Part shown: piece by piece, positions 21,851-31,395 of the stretch | Layout: each line of letters begins with the position of its first letter | Position numbering within the stretch: position 1 is the first letter of the stretch | DNA from: Neptunitalea chrysea | GTDB taxonomy: Bacteria; Bacteroidota; Bacteroidia; Flavobacteriales; Flavobacteriaceae | NCBI RefSeq assembly: GCF_027924145.1 | Contig: NZ_BRVP01000004.1 | Span: 124,001 to 188,000, forward strand | Length of the DNA: 64,000 bases | Reading direction: 5' to 3' | Translations under genes and position numbers: made by a program | The notes under the pieces: generated by a model | The model's input: only the letters and a program-made list of their open reading frames with translations | Told to the model about the DNA's origin: nothing | Database searches by the model: none

Positions 21851-23620
21851 TTATCTATATATTTTATCATATAGATGTTGATATTTTTGTTTAATGATTC
21901 TACGTTTTAATTTAAGCGTAGGAGTAAGGTGACCGCCATCTATACTCCATACGTCTGGAGTGAGTTCAAAGGCTTTAACTTTTTCCCAACGGCCAAACTT
22001 TTCGTTGAAGAAGATAATCTCTTCATGTATTCTTTGAATTACGTGATTATTAGTGGTAATTTCTTCTAAACTATCACCAATATTAAATCCATGTCTCTTA
22101 GCCCATTCTTTTACAAACTCAAAGTTTGGTTGAACCAAAGCTGCCGGCATTTTTTCTCCTTCACCTACAACCATTATTTGTTCTATGAAACGTGATTGTT
22201 TCATTTCGTTTTCAATAATTTGAGGTGCAACATATTTACCGCCGGAGGTTTTAAACATTTCTTTTTTACGGTCAGTAATTTTTAAGAATCCCTGATGATC
22301 AATTTCACCAATATCTCCTGTGTGAAAATAATTATCGGTCATAACACTATTGGTAAGTTCTTCATCTTTATAATATCCCATCATAATGTTAGGACCTTTA
22401 CAAAGTATTTCACCGTCTTCTGCAATTTTAACTTTTACATCTGGTATCATTCTTCCAACGGTTCCAATCTTCCAACCGTTGTTTCTTTGGTCGTTTACAG
22501 CTATTACAGGTGAAGTTTCTGTTAATCCGTATCCTTCCATAACCGGTAAGCCTGCTGCTCCAAAAATTCTAGCCAATCTTGGTTGTAATGCCGCACTACC
22601 TGACACCATAATTTTTAGATTTCCTCCTAGGGCTTCTTGCCATTTACTAAATATTAGTTTACGCGCAATTTTAAGTTCTAGGTTATAAAGGATCCCGTTT
22701 TTCTCGTCTGGCTCAAACTTTTCAGCAACATCCATTGCCCAGAAAAATAGCGCCCTCTTAATTCCTTTAAGATTAGACCCTTTTTCGTATATTTTATCGT
22801 ATACTTTTTCTAAGAGCCTTGGTACAACAGTCATTACCTCTGGTTTAACCTCTTTAAGATTATCACTCATTTTATCAATAGACTCGGCAAAATAAATAGA
22901 GATGCCGTAGTATTGATATAAGTATACTACCATGCGCTCAAAAATATGGCATATAGGTAAAAAGCTAAGTGCTTTTGAGTTTCCTGCGTTTAGCGGAACC
23001 CTTTCTTTACTAGCCAATACATTAGAGACTATGTTTTTGTGGCTTAGCATAACACCTTTTGGTCTGCCTGTAGTACCTGAGGTATAAATTATAGTAGCTA
23101 AATCTTTTGACTTTACTGCTTTTTTACGAGCTTCAACTTCTGGTTGAGTACTTTCATCTTCTCCCTCCTCTAACAATACTTCCCATGAAGTTTCATTATC
23201 AATAGCATCTAAGGTAAAAACCGCTTCTAATGTTGTAGATGCTTTAATACTATTTAATTTTTTGAGTACTTCACTATCTGAAACAAAACAAAAACGAGCC
23301 TCAGAATGATTTAAGATGTACCCATATTCTTCTTCCGATATCGTTGGATATATAGGAACGTTTTGTGCTCCTATTTGTAAAATTCCAATATCTATAAAAT
23401 GCCACTCCGGGCGGTTATTAGATGAAATAACAGCAATTTTATCATTAGGTTGAATCCCTCTTTTTAATAAGGCTCTACTAATTTTATTGGCATTGCTAAT
23501 GTAATCCTCAGAGCTGGCTGTAATCCATTCACCATCTTTTTTCATGGCAAAGGCATTTTTTATATTGTAATGCTCTCTTTGATAGTAAGGGATATCAAAT
23601 ATTCTTGTTATTGTTGTCAT
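21851..23620 (-). CDS. fadD: Long-chain fatty acyl-CoA synthetase
   Basis: 589 residues. The AMP-binding P-loop TIIYTSGTTGRPKG lies at about 177-190, followed by the family motifs EGYGLTETSPV and YFHTGDIGEID and the ITDRKKEMFKTSGGKY element near the catalytic lysine region. The length and end (KRRIIKQKYQHLYDKIYR) fit the long-chain Bacteroidota type. It activates fatty acids with ATP and CoA, supplying the beta-oxidation enzymes encoded next to it. It is a separate leftward unit with its own terminator; no copy of the MarR palindrome was seen in front of it. Confidence 0.85.
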   Translation of the reverse strand: MTTITRIFDIPYYQREHYNIKNAFAMKKDGEWITASSEDYISNANKISRALLKRGIQPNDKIAVISSNNRPEWHFIDIGILQIGAQNVPIYPTISEEEYGYILNHSEARFCFVSDSEVLKKLNSIKASTTLEAVFTLDAIDNETSWEVLLEEGEDESTQPEVEARKKAVKSKDLATIIYTSGTTGRPKGVMLSHKNIVSNVLASKERVPLNAGNSKALSFLPICHIFERMVVYLYQYYGISIYFAESIDKMSDNLKEVKPEVMTVVPRLLEKVYDKIYEKGSNLKGIKRALFFWAMDVAEKFEPDEKNGILYNLELKIARKLIFSKWQEALGGNLKIMVSGSAALQPRLARIFGAAGLPVMEGYGLTETSPVIAVNDQRNNGWKIGTVGRMIPDVKVKIAEDGEILCKGPNIMMGYYKDEELTNSVMTDNYFHTGDIGEIDHQGFLKITDRKKEMFKTSGGKYVAPQIIENEMKQSRFIEQIMVVGEGEKMPAALVQPNFEFVKEWAKRHGFNIGDSLEEITTNNHVIQRIHEEIIFFNEKFGRWEKVKAFELTPDVWSIDGGHLTPTLKLKRRIIKQKYQHLYDKIYR

Positions 23621-23879
23621 TTATATCTTTAAATAATATAATTGCAAATTATATAAATAATAAGCTTTTTCAAATAAAAATTTGTAAAAATAAGCTTAAA
23701 AAAAAATAATATGATAAATTTTAAAGGGTAAAAATTATTATTATGTGCCGTAATATCGCATAAACACTTTGTTTTTGGAGGATACAAAGCTATTATCTTG
23801 TTTGTAATTATTCTTAATATCTTACAAAAATTATGTAATTTTTGGTGATAATTGTCAGTTTCATCTATAAGGTTTCCTG

Positions 23880-23887
23880 TACCTTTG
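23880..23887 (+). promoter_or_regulatory. -7 promoter box upstream of AspT/YidE-type transporter
   Basis: TACCTTTG matches TAnnTTTG and lies about 42 bases before the start codon. A -33 element at the usual distance is weak. The rest of the gap 23621-23928 is very AT-rich and holds no open frame of note. Confidence 0.45.
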
Positions 23888-23928
23888 TTTCAAATTAACT
23901 AACTAACACAATAAAAAAGAATACTTCT

Positions 23929-25530
23929 ATGGATATTCTAAACACGAGCTATCTTGCACTTTTTTTAATTATCAGCCTTGGTTTCATTGTAGGTAATATT
24001 AAAGTTAAAGGTATATCATTAGACATTTCAGCAATTATTTTTGTGGCATTGTTTTTTGGTTATCTTGGCGCAGAATTACCCAATATTCTAGAAAAAATAG
24101 GGCTTATTCTGTTTATTTATACCATTGGCTTACAGGCAGGCCCCGGTTTTTTTGAATCGTTCAGAAATCAGGGTAAAAACTTAATTATAATGGCTTTTGT
24201 AGTGGTTGTTTCGGCTGCTATATTAACTTTTGGGGCTATTATATTTTTAGATGTTGATAAACCCATTGCTATTGGTTTATTAGCTGGAGCGTTAACAAGT
24301 ACTCCTGGTTTAGCTGCGGCCATTGATGTTACGCATTCTAGTATGGCATCTATTGGTTACGGTATTGCTTACCCGTTTGGGGTTATTGGTGTAATCTTAT
24401 TTGTTAGATTATACCCTAAGTTATTTAGAGTAAATATTAAGAAAGCTGAAGAGGATTATAAATCTGAAACACAGGTTGGGTTTGAACCTTTGCAAACTAG
24501 AAACTATGTTGTAGAAAATGACGGAGCTATTAACCGTACTATAGGAGAGTTACGAGTTCGTTCTATGACTAAGGGGGTTATTTCAAGAGTTAAACATGGA
24601 GAATCTGTATTTACCCCTAATACACAAACGGTTCTGCATAAGGGAGACTTTATTAAAGCAGTAGGAACCCAAGAGGCATTAAGAAGAATAGAATTGTTAA
24701 TTGGGCCACCTGAAGAAGTTAATATTCCATTAGGTAAAAACTATGTTGTACAGTCGTTTTTAGTTACTAAAGCCGAGTTGGTAAACAAAGCACTAGGAGA
24801 ACTTTATTTACGATCTAAATATAATGCTACAGTAACCAGATTAAGACGTTCGGGTATTGAACTTGCACCGAGTCCTAATATTAAATTACAAATGGGTGAT
24901 AAGTTAATGATTGCCTGTGATAAAGAACATATAAAACAAGTTTCAGACCTTTTAGGAGATAATAACTCTAAATTATCTGATACCAACTTTTTCCCTATTG
25001 CAACAGGTATTGTACTCGGAATTGTATTAGGAAAAGTGTCTCTTTCCTTTGGTACTTCTTTTGAGTTTAGTTTAGGACTCACTGGAGGTATACTAATTAT
25101 TTCTATGATGTTAGGGAGACTTGGTAAAACAGGTGCTGTACTTTGGACTATGAGTGGTAGTGCTAACCAATTACTTAGACAATTAGGGTTGATGCTTTTC
25201 TTAGCCTCGGTGGGTACTAAAGCTGGAGCAACCATTGTTGAAACTTTTGATAAGTATGGTATCGAATTATTTGTTATTGGTGCAGGTATTACTTTAATAC
25301 CAATGATTTTGGGTACCATAGTAGCTAAGTTTTTCTTAAAAATAGATGTTTTATCTATGTTAGGTACGTTAACAGGAGCCATGACTAGTACACCAGGGCT
25401 TGCGGCTACCGATTCTATGACAGATAGTAGTGCTCCATCTATAGCATATGCAACTGTATATCCAATTGCCATGGTTATACTTATAATATGTGCTCAGTTG
25501 CTTGGCTTAATGGGCGTATTATATTTTTAA
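23929..25530 (+). CDS. AspT/YidE/YbjL-family transporter with two RCK_C domains
   Basis: 533 residues. Two blocks of hydrophobic helices (about 5-165 and 355-533), each with an LxGAxTSTPGLAA-like motif (LAGALTSTPGLAAAID and LTGAMTSTPGLAATD), mark the duplicated AspT/YidE/YbjL antiporter fold. Between them lie two TrkA-C (RCK_C)-like domains (about 190-345), which usually bind regulatory ligands. The AspT prototype exchanges aspartate and alanine; the substrate here is unknown. It is a single gene with its own promoter box and a long terminator. Confidence 0.82.
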   Translation: MDILNTSYLALFLIISLGFIVGNIKVKGISLDISAIIFVALFFGYLGAELPNILEKIGLILFIYTIGLQAGPGFFESFRNQGKNLIIMAFVVVVSAAILTFGAIIFLDVDKPIAIGLLAGALTSTPGLAAAIDVTHSSMASIGYGIAYPFGVIGVILFVRLYPKLFRVNIKKAEEDYKSETQVGFEPLQTRNYVVENDGAINRTIGELRVRSMTKGVISRVKHGESVFTPNTQTVLHKGDFIKAVGTQEALRRIELLIGPPEEVNIPLGKNYVVQSFLVTKAELVNKALGELYLRSKYNATVTRLRRSGIELAPSPNIKLQMGDKLMIACDKEHIKQVSDLLGDNNSKLSDTNFFPIATGIVLGIVLGKVSLSFGTSFEFSLGLTGGILIISMMLGRLGKTGAVLWTMSGSANQLLRQLGLMLFLASVGTKAGATIVETFDKYGIELFVIGAGITLIPMILGTIVAKFFLKIDVLSMLGTLTGAMTSTPGLAATDSMTDSSAPSIAYATVYPIAMVILIICAQLLGLMGVLYF

Positions 25531-25562
25531 TAAAGGACATCGGGTAGTTTGTCCGTTTTTTT

Positions 25563-25616
25563 AAATTACGTTCTCTAAATTTAAATGCTTATTTTTAGGG
25601 AACGTAATTTTTTTAA
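25563..25616 (+). terminator. Terminator after the transporter gene
   Basis: AAATTACGTTC (25563-25573) pairs with GAACGTAATTT (25600-25610), extended inward by CTAAA/TTTAG, and is followed by a T run. Its presence shows that the next gene's real start is after it. Confidence 0.7.
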
Positions 25617-25617
25617 T

Positions 25618-26352
25618 ATGTTTAAATTCTTACTTCTTTTTTTAAGTGTACTAATTTTTTCTTCTTGTGCAGATAAAACAATAGTAGAGAGCCATGCAAT
25701 AACCAATATAATTGCAGATACAGGGAAGGTGCTGGTTATGCATCCTGTTGCGATGGATAGTGTTAAACCTAAATTAGAAATGAAGGATTTAGAGTTAGTA
25801 CCAGATACCACATTTGTACGCTTGGCTGATTACAGTGATAATTTTGTTTTTGATATGCGTTATGCTACCCCTAATAATTTTTTAAAAACCACAGTATATG
25901 ATTGTGCAGAATGCTACACCCGATCAAAAACAGCACAGCAGTTAATAAAGGCCAATAGAAGTTTATTGACTAGAGGTTATAAAATTAAATTTTTTGATTG
26001 TTATCGCCCGTTAGATGTACAGAAAAAAATGTGGAAAATTGTACCTAATCCTATGTATGTTGCAGATCCTGCTAAGGGGTCTATACATAATAGAGGTGGG
26101 GCAGTAGATATTACTTTGGTAGATAGTTTAGGAAATGAATTACCTATGGGTACTGGTTTCGATTTTTTTGGTAAAGAAGCACATCATACTTATACAGATT
26201 TGCCTCAGGAGGTTTTAGATAATAGAAAATTACTAAAGACTACTATGGAAGCTTATGGATTTAAATCTATAGAAAGCGAATGGTGGCATTATAACCTAGC
26301 CTCTATGATTGGTGCTTCTGTGGCAAACTTTGTTTGGGAATGTAAAGATTAA
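25618..26352 (+). CDS. D-alanyl-D-alanine dipeptidase-like lipoprotein (VanX/M15 family)
   Basis: 244 residues from the ATG at 25618; the longer frame from 25585 would start within the terminator. A lipoprotein signal peptide ends at Cys17 (LIFSSC). The M15D motifs are seen: IKFFDCYRPLDVQKKMW with the conserved Arg, SIHNRGGAVDIT with the zinc-binding His and Asp, and ESEWWHYNL with the catalytic Glu and zinc His. Such enzymes hydrolyse D-Ala-D-Ala dipeptides. With no vanHA genes nearby, a peptidoglycan-recycling role in the periplasm is more likely than glycopeptide resistance. Confidence 0.82.
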   Translation: MFKFLLLFLSVLIFSSCADKTIVESHAITNIIADTGKVLVMHPVAMDSVKPKLEMKDLELVPDTTFVRLADYSDNFVFDMRYATPNNFLKTTVYDCAECYTRSKTAQQLIKANRSLLTRGYKIKFFDCYRPLDVQKKMWKIVPNPMYVADPAKGSIHNRGGAVDITLVDSLGNELPMGTGFDFFGKEAHHTYTDLPQEVLDNRKLLKTTMEAYGFKSIESEWWHYNLASMIGASVANFVWECKD

Positions 26353-26353
26353 A

Positions 26354-29266
26354 TTAATCTTCAATAGCTTCGTAAATAATTTCCTGAATGTTAGTTCTAA
26401 TGTTGTTACTAATAAGTTTTTGGTTTTCCTGTGTAGGATACGTTCTATTGCTTAAAAAAATATAGACAATTTCATTATCGGGGTCTGCCCAGGCGTAGGT
26501 TCCCGTAAAGCCGCTATGTCCAAAACTACTTAAAGGCACACATCCGCATGTGTTACTTGCATGTCCATCAGGTTCAGGTTTATCAAACCCAACACCTCTT
26601 CTAATTTGTTTGCTACAATAATAGCAATGATTAAACTTTTTAATAGTTTCTGGAGTAAAATATCGTACTCCTCCATAATACCCATTCTGTAGATAGGTTT
26701 GCATTATTTTGGCAATGTCATTGGCATTGCTAAAAATACCTGCATGTCCACCAACACCATTTAACATAGCAGCTCCCATATCATGTACAAATCCATGAAC
26801 CTCGTTATACCTAAAGTACATATCATTTTCAGTAGGAACTATAGATGCTTTTGGAAATCTTTGTAGCGGATTGTACAGTGTATAATTTGCTCCTAAAGAT
26901 TTATAGAAATGATTTTGAACCAAGGTATCTAAACGCTGACCGTAGTGTTTTTCTATATATTTCTTCATTAAAAAATACCCTAAGTCACTGTATTTATATC
27001 CTTTTTTAGCAAGTAAAGGACTCTTAAAAACCTGTTGATACATGGAGTCTATATAATCTTTACGCATATATAGACTATCACTAACCTGCACGCTAAAGCC
27101 CACTTCTGGTCGCGTTCTGTAATATAACGTATCTGGTTTCTTTTCTCCATTTAAGGTACTTATATAGAAAGGTATCCATGGTTGTAAACGAGCCGTATGT
27201 GATAATACATCTAATAGTTTAATGGAAGCCTTATTAGTACCTTTTAATTCAGGTAACATATCCTGTAATTTGGTTTCTAGTGTAATATTACCATTTTCAA
27301 CAAGCTTCATGATTTCTGGTAGCGATGCCAGAATTTTGGTTAAAGAGGCAACGTCATAAACATCGGAGTTTATAACAGGAACTTTCTTTTCATAGGTATG
27401 GTAGCCAAAGCTTTTATTATAGATAACCGTACCTTTACGGGCTACTAAAATTTGTACTCCCGGTGCCATTTTTCTAGCAATAACATTTTCTGCAATAGCA
27501 TCAATTTCAGAAAGTTTTTTAGAATTCATTCCTACACTTTCTGGAATATCATATTTTAAACGCGATAATGGATTGGTGGCTATGCAGGTATTTACTGGAA
27601 AATCTTTATTGGCTGTAACTGGTAGTTTACCTTTTGCACCGATAGCCCCAAAGATGATTTCAGCTGATTTTTCTTGAGCAATATCACTATTTTGGTAACT
27701 AACTACCACTGTATTTAAATTGGTGGTTGAGGTTAGGTATAATAATGCATAGGGGTTTACAAAAAGATCTAGAATAACATCTTTCTCTCTTGATAGTTCA
27801 TAAAGCCAAACCAATTCTTGCTCAGTAAATTGATAATCTTTCCAGGGAGAATCATTAGATCTGTGAAAGCCAATAATTACTGTATTGTAATCTTTTAATT
27901 TGTCTTTCATTTTGTCTAAACGTTCTGTAGAAATGGTGTCTACTTTTGCATATAGTTGCAAGGTATTCACAAAACTTTCTCCAGAATCATCTCCTAAGCC
28001 TACATAAGCTATTTTTCTTTTTTCCAGATTACTTAGTGGAAGTAACGAATTTTCGTTTTTAACGATGGTTATGGCATTTTCCATAACCTTTTCATAAAGG
28101 AGTGTATCGTAAATAGTATTTAAATCTTCTCTTAAATTTGTAGTGTCAACAGGTGTATAATGGTTTAAACCAACTTTATATTTAGCTTTTAGTATTTTCT
28201 TTACAGAATGTGCTAATCGATCTTCAGTAATTACATTTTGGTGGTATGCATCTTTAAGTTTAATACATGCTTTTGGGATATCTTTAGAGATGAGTAAGAC
28301 ATCATTACCTGCTAAGAATGCTGCTAAATCGATATCTCCCGGTTCCGAAAAATTGGAGGCACCTTTCATACTTAGTGCATCGGTAAAAATAAGCCCGGTA
28401 AAGCCTAATTTCTTCTGAAGTAGGTCGGTTACTATTTTTTCAGAAATAGAGGAGGGGTAGTTATTTCTACTTTCTAAGGCAGGCACGTTTAAATGCGCCA
28501 CCATAACACTTGAGAGTCCTTCGGTAAATAATTTTTTGTACGGATATAATTCTACAGAGTCAATCCGAGCTTCATCAAAATTTATCGTTGGCAAGGTTTT
28601 ATGTGAATCCTTATCGGTATCTCCATGTCCTGGAAAATGCTTAGCATTTGCTAAAACTCCTGCACTTTGCATCCCTTTCATAAAGGCAATAGCCTTTTCG
28701 GTTACATTTTCTTTGTCTTCTCCAAAAGATCGGCTGCCAATAATAGGGTTTTTAGGGTTGGTATTAATATCGCTAACAGGGGCAAAATTAATATGTACAC
28801 CTAACCTTTTGGCATGTAAACCAATACGGTAGCCAACTTCTTCTATGAGTTTGTTGTTTTCTATGGCTCCTAAAGTCATATTCCATGGGTAGGCAAAAGT
28901 ATTTTCTAGGCGCATCGCTAACCCCCATTCGGCATCCATACTAACCATTACTGGTATTTTAGAAGCCTTTTGAAAATTATTATTCATTTTAGCTTGGCGG
29001 ATAGGGCCTCCTTTTGAAAATATAACACCACCGATATGATTTTCATTAATGAGTTTTAGAATACGGTTTTCTTCAGGTTGTCCTTTAGAAGAGAACACAT
29101 CTACCACAAAAAGCTGTCCTATTTTCTCCTCAATAGTCATGCTATTATATATGCTATCTACCCATTTTGTTTGGGCTTCGGCGTCAATTGCTAAAAGCGG
29201 ATCTTGTATTTGAGCATTGGTTAAGGAAACGATCAGAAAACTGAATAATAAAAAAACTTTTTGCAT
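26354..29266 (-). CDS. Glycoside hydrolase family 3 / serine hydrolase fusion
   Basis: 970 residues from the ATG at 29266 (MQKVFLLFSFLIVSLTNAQ, a signal peptide); the longer frame back to 29341 is unlikely. The N-terminal part is a NagZ-like beta-N-acetylglucosaminidase, with KHFPGHGDTDKDSHKTLP and the nucleophile Asp in LIFTDALSMKG. The C-terminal part resembles class C beta-lactamase-type serine hydrolases, with the nucleophile in VASLTKILA (S-x-x-K) and GHSGFTGTYAW near the end. The fusion occurs in Bacteroidota. It probably degrades peptidoglycan fragments in the periplasm, cutting sugars and perhaps an ester or peptide bond. Confidence 0.85.
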   Translation of the reverse strand: MQKVFLLFSFLIVSLTNAQIQDPLLAIDAEAQTKWVDSIYNSMTIEEKIGQLFVVDVFSSKGQPEENRILKLINENHIGGVIFSKGGPIRQAKMNNNFQKASKIPVMVSMDAEWGLAMRLENTFAYPWNMTLGAIENNKLIEEVGYRIGLHAKRLGVHINFAPVSDINTNPKNPIIGSRSFGEDKENVTEKAIAFMKGMQSAGVLANAKHFPGHGDTDKDSHKTLPTINFDEARIDSVELYPYKKLFTEGLSSVMVAHLNVPALESRNNYPSSISEKIVTDLLQKKLGFTGLIFTDALSMKGASNFSEPGDIDLAAFLAGNDVLLISKDIPKACIKLKDAYHQNVITEDRLAHSVKKILKAKYKVGLNHYTPVDTTNLREDLNTIYDTLLYEKVMENAITIVKNENSLLPLSNLEKRKIAYVGLGDDSGESFVNTLQLYAKVDTISTERLDKMKDKLKDYNTVIIGFHRSNDSPWKDYQFTEQELVWLYELSREKDVILDLFVNPYALLYLTSTTNLNTVVVSYQNSDIAQEKSAEIIFGAIGAKGKLPVTANKDFPVNTCIATNPLSRLKYDIPESVGMNSKKLSEIDAIAENVIARKMAPGVQILVARKGTVIYNKSFGYHTYEKKVPVINSDVYDVASLTKILASLPEIMKLVENGNITLETKLQDMLPELKGTNKASIKLLDVLSHTARLQPWIPFYISTLNGEKKPDTLYYRTRPEVGFSVQVSDSLYMRKDYIDSMYQQVFKSPLLAKKGYKYSDLGYFLMKKYIEKHYGQRLDTLVQNHFYKSLGANYTLYNPLQRFPKASIVPTENDMYFRYNEVHGFVHDMGAAMLNGVGGHAGIFSNANDIAKIMQTYLQNGYYGGVRYFTPETIKKFNHCYYCSKQIRRGVGFDKPEPDGHASNTCGCVPLSSFGHSGFTGTYAWADPDNEIVYIFLSNRTYPTQENQKLISNNIRTNIQEIIYEAIED

Positions 29267-29358
29267 AGAAAAATTAGTATGTATTACAGCGAGTAATGAA
29301 ATTATCTTGCCAAAGACTATTGTAAACCGAAATATAGTCACTAGCTATTAAAATAAAA

Positions 29359-29394
29359 AGCCAAAACTGTAGTGTTTCTCTACAATTTTGGCTT
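29359..29394 (-). terminator. Terminator of the 29.4-31.3 kb leftward genes
   Basis: Imperfect long stem AAGCCAAAACTGTAG/CTACAATTTTGGCTT with a T-rich flank when read leftward. It follows the 161-residue gene. Confidence 0.7.
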
Positions 29395-29414
29395 CTTCTG
29401 TATATTTAACATTA

Positions 29415-29900
29415 TTAGCTCATAAATCGGGCGTGCCAGCTATCAGAAGCAGGTACTTCCCAAGAATTTTCGAACTCATATTTGTTCGTAACTAGGTTAT
29501 TAAATACAATAGTTTTCAACGAAACTGATTTGCTTTTAGCCATCTTTTTAAAGTCGGCTAAGGGTTTGTAAGCTATAAATTCTCCTTGCTTATAACTCAC
29601 GTTCATTTTATCCATTAGATCAATATTATACTCTTTTTCTAAAGACTGTATAAAGTTAACAGAATCATCTATAGAACAACCTGTAGCGGCTTGGGTATCT
29701 TGATTTATAGCTATAATTAAAAACCTTTTATATTTAGTTAGAAATGAAGCTTCTAATTGTGCACCATGTGCAGCCCAGTTGTTTAAAAATACTTTTGTTT
29801 TTTCTTCAATAGCACTCAGTTCTTCTTCAGTAAGACTGCGGTTGCATTGGTATATCCAGATTCTAGAGTGCTCTGGTAAACTATCAAATTCTACGTACAT
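29415..29900 (-). CDS. Conserved Bacteroidota protein (often mislabelled ABC transporter ATPase)
   Basis: 161 residues with no P-loop or ABC signature, so it is not an ATPase. The recognisable pattern is RIWIYQCNRSLTEEE, WAAHGAQLEASF, YKRFLIIAINQDTQAATGCSIDDSV and a C-terminal VPASDSWHARF, a family conserved in Bacteroidota that carries the misleading ABC transporter name in many annotations. The function is unknown. The GCSID element with its Cys could be a reactive site. It lies 3 bases after the split gene at 29904. Confidence 0.65.
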   Translation of the reverse strand: MYVEFDSLPEHSRIWIYQCNRSLTEEELSAIEEKTKVFLNNWAAHGAQLEASFLTKYKRFLIIAINQDTQAATGCSIDDSVNFIQSLEKEYNIDLMDKMNVSYKQGEFIAYKPLADFKKMAKSKSVSLKTIVFNNLVTNKYEFENSWEVPASDSWHARFMS

Positions 29901-29903
29901 TAT

Positions 29904-30547
29904 TTATTCTGCTTCTGTAACATTACTTAAAACTTTGTAATCTCTATATTCTTTTATGTTTGGGTCAAATAACTCAATGTCTACATATTCAAAAATATAG
30001 ATATTTTTATCTTTCTTAGTAAGGGCATTAAGAATTATATTGTCTCCTTCAAAATAATCTAACCAATATAATTTTGTACGCTTACCAGATGTTTCCTTAA
30101 TTTCAACAACAATAAATTGATTATCGGTAACACTTACTATTGTTCCGATTATAGAAGGAACTTCTTCTTCATGGTCATAGTTCTCTTCATTGTCATCAAC
30201 TTCATCAACATATTGCATACCAATAGCCAAAATAATATCAGGGCAGGTATTTAACATTTTCATAGCAACACTTTCTGCAAATTTCTCCATATTCCCCGTT
30301 TCTATTAAAATATTTCCATATGCTTCAGTGATGTTGCTTTTATCATTTTGGTAGGCTTCCATAATACACATACCAAGTTCCAATTGTAAATCATCTTTTG
30401 AGATGGTTTCAATGTCTACATTTTTTTGCTAAAACAGTCACATGTAAAGGCGGCTGCTTTATTAAGTAATTCTTCATTTTCTTGACTAAAAGCTGTGGTA
30501 ATAGTTACTAATGCAACTAAAACTGTGGTTAGGATGTTTTTTTTCAT
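29904..30547 (-). CDS. Secreted hypothetical protein split by a -1 frameshift at an A7 run
   Basis: The start at 30547 encodes a signal peptide (MKKNILTTVLVALVTITTAFSQ) and mature N terminus with CDC, then reaches AGC-AAA-AAA-ATG-TAG and stops. Read in the -1 frame after the A7 run (T7 at 30421-30427 on the forward strand), the protein continues KKNVDIETISKDDLQLELG into a 159-residue frame ending at 29904. That second part has a Cys at MCIMEA and an acidic loop. The joined product, about 214 residues, resembles exported Cys-containing proteins common in this group; the family has no known function. The break may be programmed frameshifting, polymerase slippage, a real mutation or a sequencing error. 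Confidence 0.7.
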
Positions 30548-30550
30548 TAT

Positions 30551-31345
30551 TTAAAGGTTGTTCGCATTACTTATTAGTTCGGCTATATCATATACTTTAA
30601 CTGTATCTTCTTTTTCTTTTGCTTTTACGCCATCGGTTAACATGGTGTTGCAGAAAGGACAACCTGCAGCAATAATTTCAGGTTTTGTTTCTAATGCCTG
30701 TTCAGTTCTTTCAACATTAATGTCTTTAGTTCCTTTTTCGGATTCTTTAAACATTTGCGAGCCGCCGGCACCACAACATAATCCTTTTTGCTTGCAGTTT
30801 TTCATTTCTATTAATTCAGCCTCTAATTTCTGAATTAACAAACGGGGAGCTTCATACACATTATTGGCTCTTCCTAAATAGCATGGGTCATGAAAGGTAA
30901 TTTTCTTACCCTTATAAGTACCACCTTCAACAGTTAATTTACCTTCCTTAAGAAGATCGTTTAAAAATTGTGTGTGGTGAACAACTTCATAATTGCCTCC
31001 TAATGACGGATACTCATTTTTAAGCGTATTAAAACAATGTGGGCAGGTAGTTACAACTTTTTTTACTTCATAAGCATTTAAAACTTCAATATTGGTCATT
31101 GCCTGCATTTGAAATAAAAATTCGTTTCCTGCTCTTTTTGCAGGATCACCGGTACAACTTTCTTCAGTACCTAAAACTGCAAAATTAATATTGGCATTGT
31201 TTAATATTTTAACAAAAGCCTTTGTTATTTTTTTTGCCCGATCATCAAAACTACCGGCACAGCCTACCCAGAATAATACTTCGGGAGTTTTCCCAGAAGC
31301 CATTAGTTCTGCCATAGTAGGCACATATAAAGTGTTATTACTCAT
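30551..31345 (-). CDS. Iron-sulfur electron-transfer protein with two CCG domains
   Basis: 264 residues. Two cysteine-rich CCG-type domains are seen: VGCAGSFDDRAKK with the later TCPHCFNTLKNEYP, and FHDPCYLGRANN with GLCCGAGGSQMF and AGCPFCNTML. This is the layout of HdrB/GlpC/LutA-like subunits, which bind non-cubane or 4Fe-4S clusters and pass electrons. The likely partner is the membrane iron-sulfur protein at 31879, from which it is separated by a HAD-type gene. Together they could carry electrons between a soluble donor and the quinone pool. Confidence 0.8.
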   Translation of the reverse strand: MSNNTLYVPTMAELMASGKTPEVLFWVGCAGSFDDRAKKITKAFVKILNNANINFAVLGTEESCTGDPAKRAGNEFLFQMQAMTNIEVLNAYEVKKVVTTCPHCFNTLKNEYPSLGGNYEVVHHTQFLNDLLKEGKLTVEGGTYKGKKITFHDPCYLGRANNVYEAPRLLIQKLEAELIEMKNCKQKGLCCGAGGSQMFKESEKGTKDINVERTEQALETKPEIIAAGCPFCNTMLTDGVKAKEKEDTVKVYDIAELISNANNL

Positions 31346-31395
31346 AAACTACTATTTAGTGCTACATACAACTATACAAGTAGTACTAGCATATA

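Noticed and set aside
24804-25472. 222-residue reverse frame over the transporter gene
   Set aside because: It lies wholly inside the well-supported AspT/YidE-type gene on the other strand and has no sensible motif; it is a shadow frame.
25618-26352. Glycopeptide (vancomycin) resistance role for the VanX-like protein
   Set aside because: No vanH or vanA partner is present and the protein is a lipoprotein in a Gram-negative background, which fits peptidoglycan recycling better.
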